Source: Mycolicibacterium sp. CR10
GTDB taxonomy: Bacteria > Actinomycetota > Actinomycetes > Mycobacteriales > Mycobacteriaceae
DNA length: 64,000 nucleotides
Assembly (NCBI RefSeq): GCF_005222675.1
Contig: NZ_STGE01000032.1
Coordinates: forward strand, 186,001-250,000
Direction of reading: 5' to 3'
Shown: one piece after another, positions 35,934 to 44,537 of the stretch
How the letters are laid out: each line of letters starts with the position of its first letter
Position numbering within the stretch: the first letter of the stretch is position 1
Translations under genes and position numbers: made by a program
Notes under the pieces: model-generated
Databases searched by the model: none
The model's input: the letters and a program-made list of their open reading frames with translations, nothing else
What the model was told of the DNA's origin: nothing

Positions 35934-36376
35934 GGCTTCACCATCGACACGTGCGGGATGCCGTCGTCGAGGAACTCGTCGCCGTCGCGGACGAACCCGT
36001 GGCTGCGGTACATCTCCTCGAGATAGGTCTGCGCGTTGATGTGGCACGGATAGTCGCCCACCTCCGCGAGCGCGGCCTGCAGCAGCCGAGCGGTGTGACC
36101 GTGGCCGCGATCGGTGCGCTTGGTGCAGACGCGACCGATCCGGAAGGCCTTGTGACCGGCGGGATGCTCCTCCATCAGCCGCAATGTGGAGATCACCTGC
36201 CCCTCGGGACTCTCCAGCCAGAAATGGCGGGTCTCGGCGAGCAGGTCACGGCCGTCCAGCTCGGGGTACGGGGTGGCCTGCTCGACGACGAACACCTCGA
36301 CGCGCAATTTGAGCAGCTCGTAGAGCGTCGCGGCGTCCAGATCCTTGGCCCAGCTGCGCCGCAGCGCCACTGTCAT
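35930..36376 (-). CDS. GNAT-family acetyltransferase (ElaA-like, Rv2851c type)
   Basis: About 148 residues. The acetyl-CoA binding motif is in RIGRVCTKRTDRGHGHTARLL, and the start LYELLKLRVEVFVVEQATPYPELDGRD resembles ElaA-type GNATs (residues 17-43). Substrate unknown. The ATG at 36376 is used because homology begins there; it lies 14 nt after the mqo stop. Its stop overlaps the chelatase GTG, so it belongs to the cobalamin run by position. Confidence 0.85.
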   Translation of the reverse strand: MTVALRRSWAKDLDAATLYELLKLRVEVFVVEQATPYPELDGRDLLAETRHFWLESPEGQVISTLRLMEEHPAGHKAFRIGRVCTKRTDRGHGHTARLLQAALAEVGDYPCHINAQTYLEEMYRSHGFVRDGDEFLDDGIPHVSMVKP

Positions 36377-36389
36377 CCGGTGGCCAACG

Positions 36390-37946
36390 TCATGCGGTGG
36401 CTGCGGTCGGGGAATGCTCGGTGCCCGCGACCGAGTCGTCACCGACGGTCGCGGGGATCCCGCTGGCGGGCTTGTCGAGCTTGAGCACCGTGGTGCCGTG
36501 CGCCCAGACTTCCTCGAACAGCGCAGGCTCACCCGACAATTCGGTGCCCAACGACGGGACGATCTCCTTGAGCTTGGGCAGCCAGCCCTGATAGCGGTCG
36601 GCGAAGCAGCGCTGCATCACGTCGAACATCGCGGGCACCGCCGTCGATGCGCCGGGCGACGCGCCGAGCAGCCCTGCGATGCTGCCGTCCGCGGCCGACA
36701 ACACGGTGGTGCCGAACTCGAGCACACCGCCCTTGCCCTTCGCCTTGCGGATCACCTGCACCCGCTGACCGGCCACGTCGAGCTCCCAGTCGGAATCGAC
36801 TGCGCTGGGAGCGAACTCACGAAGTGTGTCCACGCGGGCCGCTTCGCTGAGCAGGAGCTGACCGATCAGGTACTTCAGCAGACCCCCTTCGGTGAGACCC
36901 ACACCCAGCATCGGAATCAGGTTGTCCGGCTTGACCGAGAACGGCAGGTCGGTGACCTTGCCCTGCTTCAGGAATTTCGGCGACCAGCCCGCGAACGGAC
37001 CGAACAGCAGCCAGGACTTCCCGTTGATCACGCGGGTGTCCAAGTGCGGCACCGACATCGGAGGAGCGCCCAGCGGCGGCAGGCCATACACCTTGGCCTG
37101 GTGCCCGGCGGTCAGCGCGGGATTGCCGGTGATGAGCCACTCGCCGCCCACAGGGAACCCGCCAAAACCCTTGGCTTCCTTGATCCCCGACTTCTGCAGC
37201 AGCGGCAGCGCGCCACCGCCCGCGCCGACGAAGACGAACTTGGCGTTGATCTTGCGAGATTTCCCGGTGCGCCCGTTGACGATCTTGACCGTCCACGAGC
37301 CGTCGGATTCCTGCTTCAGGTCGCGAACGTCGTGCCCGAACAGCGTGGTCATCCCCTGCTGCGCGGCGAAGCCGATCAACTGCCGCGACAGCGAGCCGAA
37401 GTCGACGTCGGTGCCGTCCTGTGTCCAGTTCAGCGCCACCGGATCGGAGAAGTCCCGCTTCTCTGCCATCAACGGCAACCGGCGGGTGAACTCGTCACGG
37501 TCATCGATGAACTCCATCGAGGCGAACAGCGGATTACCGACGAGAGCCTCGTAGCGGCGCTTCAGGTAGTCGACGTGCTCGGCCCCGTGCACGAAACTCA
37601 CGTGCGGGATCGGGTTGAGGAAGCTACGGACGTCGGGCAGCACGCCGTTCTCGACGGCGTACGACCAGAACTGCCGCGACACCTGGAACTGCTCGTTGAC
37701 GTGCACTGCCTTGGTGATGTCGATCGAGCCGTCGGGCCGCGCCGGGGTGTAGTTCAACTCACACAGCGCCGAGTGCCCCGTCCCCGCGTTGTTCCACGGA
37801 TCGCTGCTCTCTGCGGCCGCGCCGTCAAGACGCTCGACCAACGTCATCGACCAGTTCGGCTCCACCAAACGCAGCAGCGCACCGAGCGTGGCGCTCATGA
37901 TGCCAGCCCCGATGAGCAGGACGTCGGTCTTCTCTGGTTCAGACAC
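36390..37946 (-). CDS. mqo: Malate:quinone oxidoreductase
   Basis: 518 residues, normal length. FAD-dependent, membrane-associated oxidation of malate to oxaloacetate with electron transfer to menaquinone. The FAD-binding N-terminus is DVLLIGAGIMSATLGALLR; WNNAGTGHSALCELNYTP and FVFVGAGGGALPLLQKSG are characteristic. No membrane helix. It is first on the minus strand of the run into the GNAT and cobalamin genes. Confidence 0.96.
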   Translation of the reverse strand: MSEPEKTDVLLIGAGIMSATLGALLRLVEPNWSMTLVERLDGAAAESSDPWNNAGTGHSALCELNYTPARPDGSIDITKAVHVNEQFQVSRQFWSYAVENGVLPDVRSFLNPIPHVSFVHGAEHVDYLKRRYEALVGNPLFASMEFIDDRDEFTRRLPLMAEKRDFSDPVALNWTQDGTDVDFGSLSRQLIGFAAQQGMTTLFGHDVRDLKQESDGSWTVKIVNGRTGKSRKINAKFVFVGAGGGALPLLQKSGIKEAKGFGGFPVGGEWLITGNPALTAGHQAKVYGLPPLGAPPMSVPHLDTRVINGKSWLLFGPFAGWSPKFLKQGKVTDLPFSVKPDNLIPMLGVGLTEGGLLKYLIGQLLLSEAARVDTLREFAPSAVDSDWELDVAGQRVQVIRKAKGKGGVLEFGTTVLSAADGSIAGLLGASPGASTAVPAMFDVMQRCFADRYQGWLPKLKEIVPSLGTELSGEPALFEEVWAHGTTVLKLDKPASGIPATVGDDSVAGTEHSPTAATA

Positions 37947-38073
37947 CTTTTCGATAGTCCTTCGTGTCGCTGCCCGTTGATCACGGCTTACCGGTGTTCA
38001 GGTTATCCCGCCGCGGTCGACCGCAGCGTGTCGACCACTGACCGCACCGCTCCGCAACGCCGCCACGGCACAC

Positions 38074-38079
38074 TAGGGT
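38074..38079 (+). promoter_or_regulatory. -10 box for leaderless hydrolase-mtr operon
   Basis: TAGGGT, exactly 7 nt before the GTG at 38087. The same hexamer and spacing occur before asnO at 58983. Confidence 0.55.
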
Positions 38080-38086
38080 GGCTGTC

Positions 38087-39112
38087 GTGTCTGGATGGGA
38101 GCCCGACGTGCTGCCTGGATACTGGCAGTGCACGTTCCCCCTCGGCCCCGATCCGGACGGCGAAGGCGAACTGGAAGCGACGCTGGTGCGCCGGGGAGAG
38201 CCCGACCCTTCGGCCCGACGCGCGGTGCTGATGGTGCACGGCTTCACCGACTACTTCTTCAACACCGAGTTCGCCGATCATCTCGCCGCCCGCGGCTTCG
38301 CGTTCTACGCCCTCGACTTGCACAAATGTGGGCGTTCTCACCGCGAGGGCCAGACGCCGCACTTCACCACGAACCTCGCCCGCTACGACGTCGAACTGGA
38401 GCGCTCGCTGGATGCCATCGCGGCCGAATCGCCGGCGCGCATCCTGGTGTGCGGCCACTCGGCCGGCGGGCTCGTTGTGTCGCTGTGGCTGGATCGGCTT
38501 CGCCGCCGCGGGGCCACCGCACGCAAGCATGTGTCGGGCCTCATGCTCAACAGCCCGTGGCTGGACCTTCAGGGCCACCCGATCCTGCGAACGCCACCCA
38601 CGTCGGCGGCACTTCTGGCCCTGGGGCGGCTCCGCAAACGCACGGTGATCCGCCGGCCGGCCGAAGGTGGCTACGGCACCACGCTGCACCGCGACTACTA
38701 CGGCGAGTTCGACTACGACCTGACCTGGAAACCGATCGGCGGCTTCCCGGTCACCTTCGGCTGGATCCACGCCATCAGGCGCGGGCAGGCACGTCTGCAC
38801 CGCGGTCTCGACGTCGGCGTCCCGAATCTGATTCTGCGTTCGGACCGAAGTGTGCGTGAGGTCGTCGACCCCGACCAGATCCAGCGCGGCGACGCCGTCC
38901 TCGACGTGTCGCAGATCGCGCGGTGGGCCGGCTGCATCGGCAACCGGACCACGATCGTGCCGATCGCCGACGCCAAACACGACGTGTTCCTGTCGGTGCG
39001 TGAGTCGCGCGAGCAGGCCTACGCCGAGTTGGACCGCTGGCTGGATTGGTACCTCGACATCGACAATCCCCCAGCGCCAACACAATCCGACAGGAGCGAC
39101 GGGCATGGCTGA
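38087..39112 (+). CDS. Alpha/beta hydrolase (Rv2854 type)
   Basis: About 341 residues. Serine hydrolase with the nucleophile elbow VCGHSAGGLVVSLWL, oxyanion region LMVHGFTDYFF, and a C-terminal His in IADAKHDVFLS. Lysophospholipase-like; substrate unknown. The GTG at 38087 is favoured over 38078 by the TAGGGT box 7 nt upstream. It overlaps mtr by 8 nt, suggesting co-transcription with mycothione reductase. Confidence 0.86.
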   Translation: MSGWEPDVLPGYWQCTFPLGPDPDGEGELEATLVRRGEPDPSARRAVLMVHGFTDYFFNTEFADHLAARGFAFYALDLHKCGRSHREGQTPHFTTNLARYDVELERSLDAIAAESPARILVCGHSAGGLVVSLWLDRLRRRGATARKHVSGLMLNSPWLDLQGHPILRTPPTSAALLALGRLRKRTVIRRPAEGGYGTTLHRDYYGEFDYDLTWKPIGGFPVTFGWIHAIRRGQARLHRGLDVGVPNLILRSDRSVREVVDPDQIQRGDAVLDVSQIARWAGCIGNRTTIVPIADAKHDVFLSVRESREQAYAELDRWLDWYLDIDNPPAPTQSDRSDGHG

Positions 39113-40517
39113 CTTCGACATCGCGATCATCGGCACCGGATCGGGCAACTCGATCATCGACGAACGCTATGCCGGCAAGCGGGTGGCCATCTGCGAGCAG
39201 GGTGTCTTCGGTGGCACCTGCCTCAACGTCGGCTGCATCCCGACCAAGATGTTCGTCTACGCGGCGGAGGTGGCCGCCCAGATCCGCGACGCAAGCCGGT
39301 TCGGGGTCGACGCTCATGTGGACGCGGTGCGCTGGAACGACGTCGTGTCGCGGGTGTTCGGCCGCATCGACCCGATCGCGTACGGCGGTGAGCAGTACCG
39401 ACGGTCGTTGCCGAACGTCGAGGTGTTCGCCAGCCACACCCGCTTCGTGGAGGCGGGTACGGGTGACGGCTACCGGCTGCGCACCGAAGACGGCGACGAG
39501 TTCAGCACCGAGCAGGTGGTCATCGCCGCCGGCGCGCGGGCGACGGTGCCGCCCGCGATCCGCGACTGCGGCGTGGCCCATCACACCAGCGACACCATCA
39601 TGCGGATCTCGGATCTGCCCGAGCACATCGTCATCGTGGGCGGCGGGTTCGTCGCCGCGGAATTCGCGCACGTGTTCTCGTCGCTGGGGTCGCGGGTGAC
39701 GATCGTGCTGCGCGGGTCGACGATGCTGACCCACTGCGACGACACCATCTGCGAACGCTTCACCGACATCGCAGCCAAGAAGTGGGAGATCCGCAGCCAC
39801 CGCAACATCGTTCACGGTAAATCGGACGGCTCCGGTGTCACGCTGACGCTCGATGACGGGTCGACGGTGAGCGCCGACACGCTGTTGGTCGCCACCGGTC
39901 GGGTGCCCAACGGGGACCAACTCGATGCACACCTCGCCGGCGTCCGGGTCGACGACGGTCTCGTCGCCGTCGACGAGTTCCAGCGCACCAGTGCGCGGAA
40001 CATCTTCGCGCTCGGCGACGTCAGCTCGCCGTACCAGCTCAAGCATGTCGCCAACCACGAAGCACGGGTGGTCAAGCACAACCTTCTGCAGGACTGGGAC
40101 GACACCGACAACCTGATGCCCGCCAATCACCGCAATGTGCCCTCGGCCGTGTTCACCGATCCGCAGATCGCGTGCGTCGGGCTCACCGAGAACGAGGCCC
40201 GCGCCGCCGGGTACCGGATTCGGTCCAAGGTGCAGGACTACGGCGATGTCGCATTCGGCTGGGCGATGGAGGATTCCACCGGCTTCGCGAAGCTGATCGT
40301 CGACGACGACAGCGGGCTGCTCCTCGGCGCCCACATCATGGGCCATCAGGCATCGTCCATCATCCAGCCGATCATCCAGGCGATGTCGTTCGATCTGCCG
40401 GCTCAGGACATGGCGCGTGGTCAGTACTGGATTCACCCGGCGCTGCCCGAGGTGATCGAGAATGCGCTGTTGGCGCTGTGCGGCGAACCGCCGTGGCCGC
40501 CGTCGCGCCGCCACTGA
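39105..40517 (+). CDS. mtr: Mycothione reductase
   Basis: 470 residues. NADPH-dependent flavoprotein that keeps mycothiol reduced, the actinobacterial counterpart of glutathione reductase. FAD motif IAIIGTGSGNSI, redox-active disulfide in GGTCLNVGCIPTKM (Cys39/Cys44), NADPH domain HIVIVGGGFVAAEFAHVFSS, and the C-terminal catalytic His-Glu in IHPALPEVIENAL. The ATG at 39105 has GGAGCGACGGGC upstream. A large inverted repeat begins 18 nt after the stop. Confidence 0.95.
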   Translation: MADFDIAIIGTGSGNSIIDERYAGKRVAICEQGVFGGTCLNVGCIPTKMFVYAAEVAAQIRDASRFGVDAHVDAVRWNDVVSRVFGRIDPIAYGGEQYRRSLPNVEVFASHTRFVEAGTGDGYRLRTEDGDEFSTEQVVIAAGARATVPPAIRDCGVAHHTSDTIMRISDLPEHIVIVGGGFVAAEFAHVFSSLGSRVTIVLRGSTMLTHCDDTICERFTDIAAKKWEIRSHRNIVHGKSDGSGVTLTLDDGSTVSADTLLVATGRVPNGDQLDAHLAGVRVDDGLVAVDEFQRTSARNIFALGDVSSPYQLKHVANHEARVVKHNLLQDWDDTDNLMPANHRNVPSAVFTDPQIACVGLTENEARAAGYRIRSKVQDYGDVAFGWAMEDSTGFAKLIVDDDSGLLLGAHIMGHQASSIIQPIIQAMSFDLPAQDMARGQYWIHPALPEVIENALLALCGEPPWPPSRRH

Positions 40518-40535
40518 TCACTCTGCGCCTCACCT

Positions 40536-40602
40536 TCCGCCGGAATTGCATTCCGCGCGTACCTCTCTCGATGTTTTGCGCATGGAATGCAATTCCGGCG
40601 GA
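40536..40602. repeat. Inverted-repeat element, copy 1 (19-bp perfect arms)
   Basis: Arms at 40536-40554 and 40584-40602 are perfect 19-nt complements containing GGAATTGCATTCC; a 29-nt loop includes a further GCGC/GCGC pair (40555-40558 with 40578-40581). A second copy with the same arms but a different loop is at 44469-44533. It lies between convergent mtr and the sigma factor gene, 3 nt after the sigma stop. It could be a bidirectional terminator or a dispersed palindromic element. Confidence 0.85.
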
Positions 40603-40605
40603 GGG

Positions 40606-41196
40606 TCAGGCGGCGCACTGGTCGCGCCGCAGATAGCCGCGGTCGAACGCGACGTGGGCCAGAAGCCGGCGCAATGCGCGCCGACCCCGGTACACCCGGG
40701 ACATCACGGTGCCCTCGGGGATGTCGAGGATGAGGGCGATTTCCTTGTACCGCAGTCCTTCCACATCGGCGTAGTACACCGCCAGGCGCTGATCCTCGCG
40801 CAACTGCTCGAACGCGTGGCGGACCTCGTCGTCGCCGAGGGACTCGAGCGCAACCAGTTCAGCAGATCGCAGGCCGCTTGACGTGTGGCCGGCGTGTGCC
40901 GCCAGCTGTGCGTCGGTGACGCCGTCGGAGAGCACCTCGGCGGGCCGGCACTGTGCCCTGCGGTAGGACTTGATCCACGTGTTGGTCAGAATCCGCAGCA
41001 GCCACGCGCGGATGTTCGTCCCCTCTTCGAACCGGTCGAAGGCGCGGTAGGCCTTCAACATCGTTTCCTGTACCAGGTCCTCGGCGTCGGCGGCATTGCC
41101 GGTGTAGCGCCGTGCGGCGCGGTAGAGCTGATCCAGCAGCGGCAGCGCGTCGCGTTCAAAACGTTGCAGAACTGTTTCTTCCGTTGCGATTTCCAT
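40606..41196 (-). CDS. ECF RNA polymerase sigma factor, SigH-like
   Basis: About 196 residues. Region 2 reads RYTGNAADAEDLVQETMLKAY and AWLLRILTNTWIKSYRR; region 4 reads AVYYADVEGLRYKEIALILDI and PEGTVMSRVYRGRRALRRLL. These closely resemble SigH/SigR-type ECF factors of oxidative stress. The ATG at 41196 has GGAGG 8-12 nt upstream. No anti-sigma gene (zinc HxxxCxxC type) is next to it; its stop abuts the inverted-repeat element. Confidence 0.9.
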   Translation of the reverse strand: MEIATEETVLQRFERDALPLLDQLYRAARRYTGNAADAEDLVQETMLKAYRAFDRFEEGTNIRAWLLRILTNTWIKSYRRAQCRPAEVLSDGVTDAQLAAHAGHTSSGLRSAELVALESLGDDEVRHAFEQLREDQRLAVYYADVEGLRYKEIALILDIPEGTVMSRVYRGRRALRRLLAHVAFDRGYLRRDQCAA

Positions 41197-41341
41197 GGGC
41201 GAACCTCCAAATCTCCTCTTTGCCTGTGCATTCCACTGTATGGACCGAAGATGCTTTGGCCAGATCTGCATAGGAAACCCAAACATTTGAGAAAGATGTG
41301 AAGAAGTGTTCTCGCACAGAGTCATTCGCCGATGGGTCGGC

Positions 41342-41737
41342 TCAACGCCTGGACACCGTGAGCGCGCCGGGCCCGGTGAAGACGAGAAGCAGGAAGACGA
41401 AGCAGTACAGCGCAGCCGCTTCTCCACCGTTGGCAATCGGCCAGAAGCCATCTCCGAAGTGCCGCCAGAAATAGGCGACCGCCATCATGCCGGATGCAAC
41501 GAAAGCTGCCAGACGGGTAACGAGGCCGAGAGCGACAGCGCCACCGAGCACGATTTCGAGTGCCCCCGCCCACCACATCGGCCACGCACCGAGCGCCACG
41601 GGCGAACCCTCGGGCCAGCCGAACAGCTTCACTGTCCCGTGCATGACGAACAACAGGGCGACGACGATCCGGAAGATGCCCAGAGCGATGTCGGATCGTG
41701 ATGTCAGGCGTGTCTCGAATGTGGTGTCTGTCGACAT
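41342..41737 (-). CDS. DoxX family membrane protein
   Basis: 131 residues with four predicted membrane helices (IALGIFRIVVALLFVMHGTVK and three more). DoxX family (MHGTVKLFGWP; MWWAGALEIVLGGAVALGL). In M. tuberculosis a DoxX protein forms a redox complex with SodA and SseA. The ATG at 41737 fits the family length; the open frame continues upstream without homology. Divergent from the two-component operon and upstream of the ECF sigma gene (145-nt gap). Confidence 0.85.
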   Translation of the reverse strand: MSTDTTFETRLTSRSDIALGIFRIVVALLFVMHGTVKLFGWPEGSPVALGAWPMWWAGALEIVLGGAVALGLVTRLAAFVASGMMAVAYFWRHFGDGFWPIANGGEAAALYCFVFLLLVFTGPGALTVSRR

Positions 41738-41930
41738 GACGTGGTGGTGCCTTTCCCTCGATTTCAACATGTTGGGGCGCCGAAGTATCTGCGCAACAAT
41801 GCGATTGCGCGCGATCGCAGGCATCAGTGGTGGCGGATCTCACCGGCCGGCCCCACTTGTCCATCGTGGCGAGTGCAGCGGCCGATTTCAGGCTTCTCAT
41901 AGACGATTCACATGTGCTGCGGGCCTGGTC

Positions 41931-41947
41931 CTATGAAATCTCTATGA
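41931..41947 (+). promoter_or_regulatory. Direct repeat, candidate response-regulator box
   Basis: CTATGA occurs at 41931 and 41942, 11 bp apart, the centre spacing used by OmpR-family regulators, 40-57 nt before the regulator's start. An inverted copy (CTCATAGA at 41896-41903) matches TCTATGAG at 41941-41948. Likely autoregulation, possibly also of the divergent doxX. Confidence 0.45.
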
Positions 41948-41987
41948 GCGTGGTGACTGCCCGGGTCCTGGGCGCGACAATGGAGAG

Positions 41988-42755
41988 GTGACGTCCGTAC
42001 CGGTCGAGGACCAAGGGCCCCGTCGAGCGATCCTGGGCAAGCTGCCCCGGATGTACCGCGCCGACGGGTCGCCGATCCGAGTGCTGCTCGTCGACGACGA
42101 ACGCGCTCTGACGAACCTGGTCCGGATGGCGCTGCAGTACGAGGGCTGGGAGATCGACGTCGCCCACGATGCCGCCGAGGCCGTCGACAAGTACCACACC
42201 AACACCCCTGACCTGCTGGTTCTCGACATCATGCTGCCCGACGTCGACGGGCTCGGCGTGCTGACTCAACTCCGCGACTCCGGCACGTACACGCCGACGC
42301 TGTTCCTGACTGCGCGCGACTCGGTGGCCGACCGTGTCACCGGGCTCACCGCCGGCGGCGACGACTATATGACCAAGCCGTTCTCCCTCGAGGAGCTCGT
42401 CGCCAGGCTGCGCGGGCTGCTCCGGCGGTCGGCCTACCTCACCCCTGCCGACGATGAATCGCTTGTCGTTGGCGAACTCGCGCTCGATGCCGCCAGCCAC
42501 GAGGTGACGCGCGCCGGCGATCCGATCTCGCTCACCTCGACCGAATTCGAACTCCTGCGGCTGCTGATGAGAAACCAGCGAAAAGCTTTGGACCGCGGCG
42601 AAATTCTGCGACAGGTATGGAACTACGAGTTCGGTGGCCGTTCCAGCATTGTCGATCTCTACGTGTCGTACCTGCGCAAGAAGATCGATGCGGGCCGCGA
42701 ACCCATGATCCACACCGTCCGCGGTGTCGGATACATGCTGCGGCCGGCGGAATGA
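41988..42755 (+). CDS. OmpR-family two-component response regulator
   Basis: 255 residues. Receiver domain with IRVLLVDDERALTNLV, phospho-acceptor D80 in LLVLDIMLPD, and the K in YMTKPFSLEEL; winged-helix domain with GELALDAASHEVTRAG and VWNYEFGGRSSIVDLYVSYL. A 30-residue N-terminal extension precedes the receiver. The overall pattern resembles TrcR/TcrX of mycobacteria. GTG start at 41988 with a GACAAT box and GGAGAG just upstream. Stop overlaps the kinase ATG as ATGA. Confidence 0.93.
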   Translation: MTSVPVEDQGPRRAILGKLPRMYRADGSPIRVLLVDDERALTNLVRMALQYEGWEIDVAHDAAEAVDKYHTNTPDLLVLDIMLPDVDGLGVLTQLRDSGTYTPTLFLTARDSVADRVTGLTAGGDDYMTKPFSLEELVARLRGLLRRSAYLTPADDESLVVGELALDAASHEVTRAGDPISLTSTEFELLRLLMRNQRKALDRGEILRQVWNYEFGGRSSIVDLYVSYLRKKIDAGREPMIHTVRGVGYMLRPAE

Positions 42756-44266
42756 CGCGCACCTGGCAGAGCTGGACTCTGCTGCGCCAGCTCGTCGTCG
42801 GTGTCTCCGCCGTCGTGATGGTCGCCCTCGTCACGGTCGGCACGATGTCCGTGGTGACGCTGCGGGCGTCGGTTCTGGGCATCATCGACACCCAGTTATC
42901 GGGAACGGCCGACGGTGGCACCAGCTCGATGGCCAAGTACCGATCCACCCCAGGTCCCGACGGAACGCTGCCTGCCGCGGGCGCGATGAAGCCACTCACC
43001 CAATTCATCGGGCAGGCACCGGGCAATGTCGTCGCGCTCATCCAAAACGGCCAGGTGGTCGATTCGGCGTACTTCACCGACGGGGCGGCGCGACCGGCAC
43101 CTCCCGAGGCAGTGGCGAAGATCGCGGAGCTGTCGTGGACCGATCCGCAACCCCGCAGTGTCGAACTGCCCGACCTCGGCTGGTACCGGATGGTCGGTCG
43201 ACCCGGCGACGGCAACGAGGTTCTGGTGACGGGCGTATCGAGAACGCCGGCGTGGAACGCGATGGTCCGAGAGACGGCGATCGTGTCCGGAATGACCGCG
43301 CTCGCCCTGGTGGTCACGGCCTTGAGCACCATCGCGATCGTCAGGTATGCGCTGCGGCCGCTGCGCCGTGTCGCTGCGACCGCGGCGGAGGTGGCGACGC
43401 TGCCCCTCGACCGGGACAACCATGCGATCACCCCTCGGGTGCCCCCCGTCGACACAGATCCGGGCACCGAGGTGGGGCTCGTCGGCGACACGCTGAACCG
43501 GCTACTCGACAACGTCGAACGTGCGCTGTCCGACGTCGCCGCGTCGGATCGGCGGATGCGGCAGTTCATCACCGACGCCAGCCATGAGTTGCGCACACCG
43601 TTGGCGGCCATCTCCGGCTATGCGGAACTGACCCGTCAGGACAGCTCCGTGCTCCCCGAGACCACCGAGTACTCACTGGCGCGAATCGAGGCCGAAGCGC
43701 AGCGGATGAGCTCGCTGGTCGCGGACCTGTTGCTGCTGGCGCGACTCGACGAGGGCCAGGATCTGCAGGCCACCGAAGTCGACGTCACCGAGCTTGTCGT
43801 CGATGCGGTCAACGACGCGGCGGTGTCCGCGCCGACGCATCACTGGCTGACCGACATACCCGACGGCGCGGTGTGGGTGCGCGGGGATCGGGCGCAGCTG
43901 CACCAAACCCTGGCCAACCTGCTGTCCAATGCGCGTGTCCATACCCCCGCGGGCACCACGGTCACAACCAGCATCGCGACCGGAAAGCACCCTGACGGGA
44001 CGGATTTCGTCGAGCTGACGGTGACCGACAACGGGCATGGCATCGACCCCGCGCTATTGCCGCACATGTTCGAGAGGTTCGTCCGCGCCGACAAGTCACG
44101 CTCGCGCCAGACGGGCAGCTTCGGACTCGGCCTGTCGATCGTCGCGTCGATCGTGGAGTCCCACGGAGGGACCATCGCAGCCCGATCTGATTCGGGAACA
44201 ACGACTTTCAACGTGAAGCTACCCACGATCGCCGTCGACATCGCCCACGCGCCGACCTCAGCATGA
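42752..44266 (+). CDS. Two-component sensor histidine kinase
   Basis: About 504 residues. One N-terminal helix (LLRQLVVGVSAVVMVALVTV), an extracytoplasmic domain of about 140 residues, a second helix near residue 180 (MTALALVVTALSTIAIV), HAMP, the H-box ITDASHELRTPLAAISGYAE (His near residue 278), N-box LANLLSNARVHTP, and G-boxes DNGHGIDPA and GSFGLGLSIV. TrcS-like partner of the upstream regulator (4-nt ATGA overlap). The signal is unknown. Confidence 0.93.
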   Translation: MTRTWQSWTLLRQLVVGVSAVVMVALVTVGTMSVVTLRASVLGIIDTQLSGTADGGTSSMAKYRSTPGPDGTLPAAGAMKPLTQFIGQAPGNVVALIQNGQVVDSAYFTDGAARPAPPEAVAKIAELSWTDPQPRSVELPDLGWYRMVGRPGDGNEVLVTGVSRTPAWNAMVRETAIVSGMTALALVVTALSTIAIVRYALRPLRRVAATAAEVATLPLDRDNHAITPRVPPVDTDPGTEVGLVGDTLNRLLDNVERALSDVAASDRRMRQFITDASHELRTPLAAISGYAELTRQDSSVLPETTEYSLARIEAEAQRMSSLVADLLLLARLDEGQDLQATEVDVTELVVDAVNDAAVSAPTHHWLTDIPDGAVWVRGDRAQLHQTLANLLSNARVHTPAGTTVTTSIATGKHPDGTDFVELTVTDNGHGIDPALLPHMFERFVRADKSRSRQTGSFGLGLSIVASIVESHGGTIAARSDSGTTTFNVKLPTIAVDIAHAPTSA

Positions 44267-44323
44267 GCTGATCACGGAGCCCTCCTTCGGCGAAATCCCT
44301 TGGAGCTTAGGGCCGAAACCATT

Positions 44324-44343
44324 ATCTGTCTATCTGTTCAGAT
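44324..44343. promoter_or_regulatory. 20-nt motif, copy 1 (near 3' end of the cobalt cassette)
   Basis: ATCTGTCTATCTGTTCAGAT; contains the inverted repeat ATCTG-TT-CAGAT. It is 18/20 identical to the motif at 47183-47202 upstream of cbiM. It lies 14 nt before an extended -10 box, covering the -35 region, an operator-like position. Confidence 0.55.
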
Positions 44344-44357
44344 ATTCATGTCTGTGC

Positions 44358-44363
44358 TAGGCT
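44358..44363 (+). promoter_or_regulatory. Extended -10 box with no obvious gene
   Basis: TGC-TAGGCT on the plus strand, downstream of the 20-nt motif. A transcript from here would run through the inverted repeat at 44469 and antisense to the end of cbiO. The only plus-strand frame (GTG at 44383, 66 codons) is mostly repeat and antisense sequence and is not convincing. Confidence 0.4.
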
Positions 44364-44468
44364 GGGGTTCGCGAGGTCGGCCGTGAGTGGCGTCGATGCA
44401 GCACATCGTCTTGCCGGCTCGGACTTCGGGTGGCTACAGCCGCCGCGGCCGACCCGCTTGCACCAATC

Positions 44469-44533
44469 CCGCCGGAATTGCATTCCAGCAGGCGTCCACT
44501 CGAACAAGTTCTGCCGGAATGCAATTCCGGCGG
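44469..44533. repeat. Inverted-repeat element, copy 2 (18-bp perfect arms)
   Basis: Arms at 44469-44486 and 44516-44533 are perfect 18-nt complements, the same sequence as in copy 1. The loop differs but again has an extra pair, GCAG (44488-44491) with CTGC (44511-44514). The right arm ends 4 nt before the complement of the cbiO stop codon, as in copy 1 with the sigma gene. Confidence 0.85.
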
Positions 44534-44537
44534 AGGA

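Noticed and set aside
40433..40618. Small open frames with an RRNCIP-type sequence in the 40.5 and 44.5 kb repeats
   Set aside because: The peptide similarity comes only from the shared inverted-repeat DNA; there is no start context or conservation beyond the arms.
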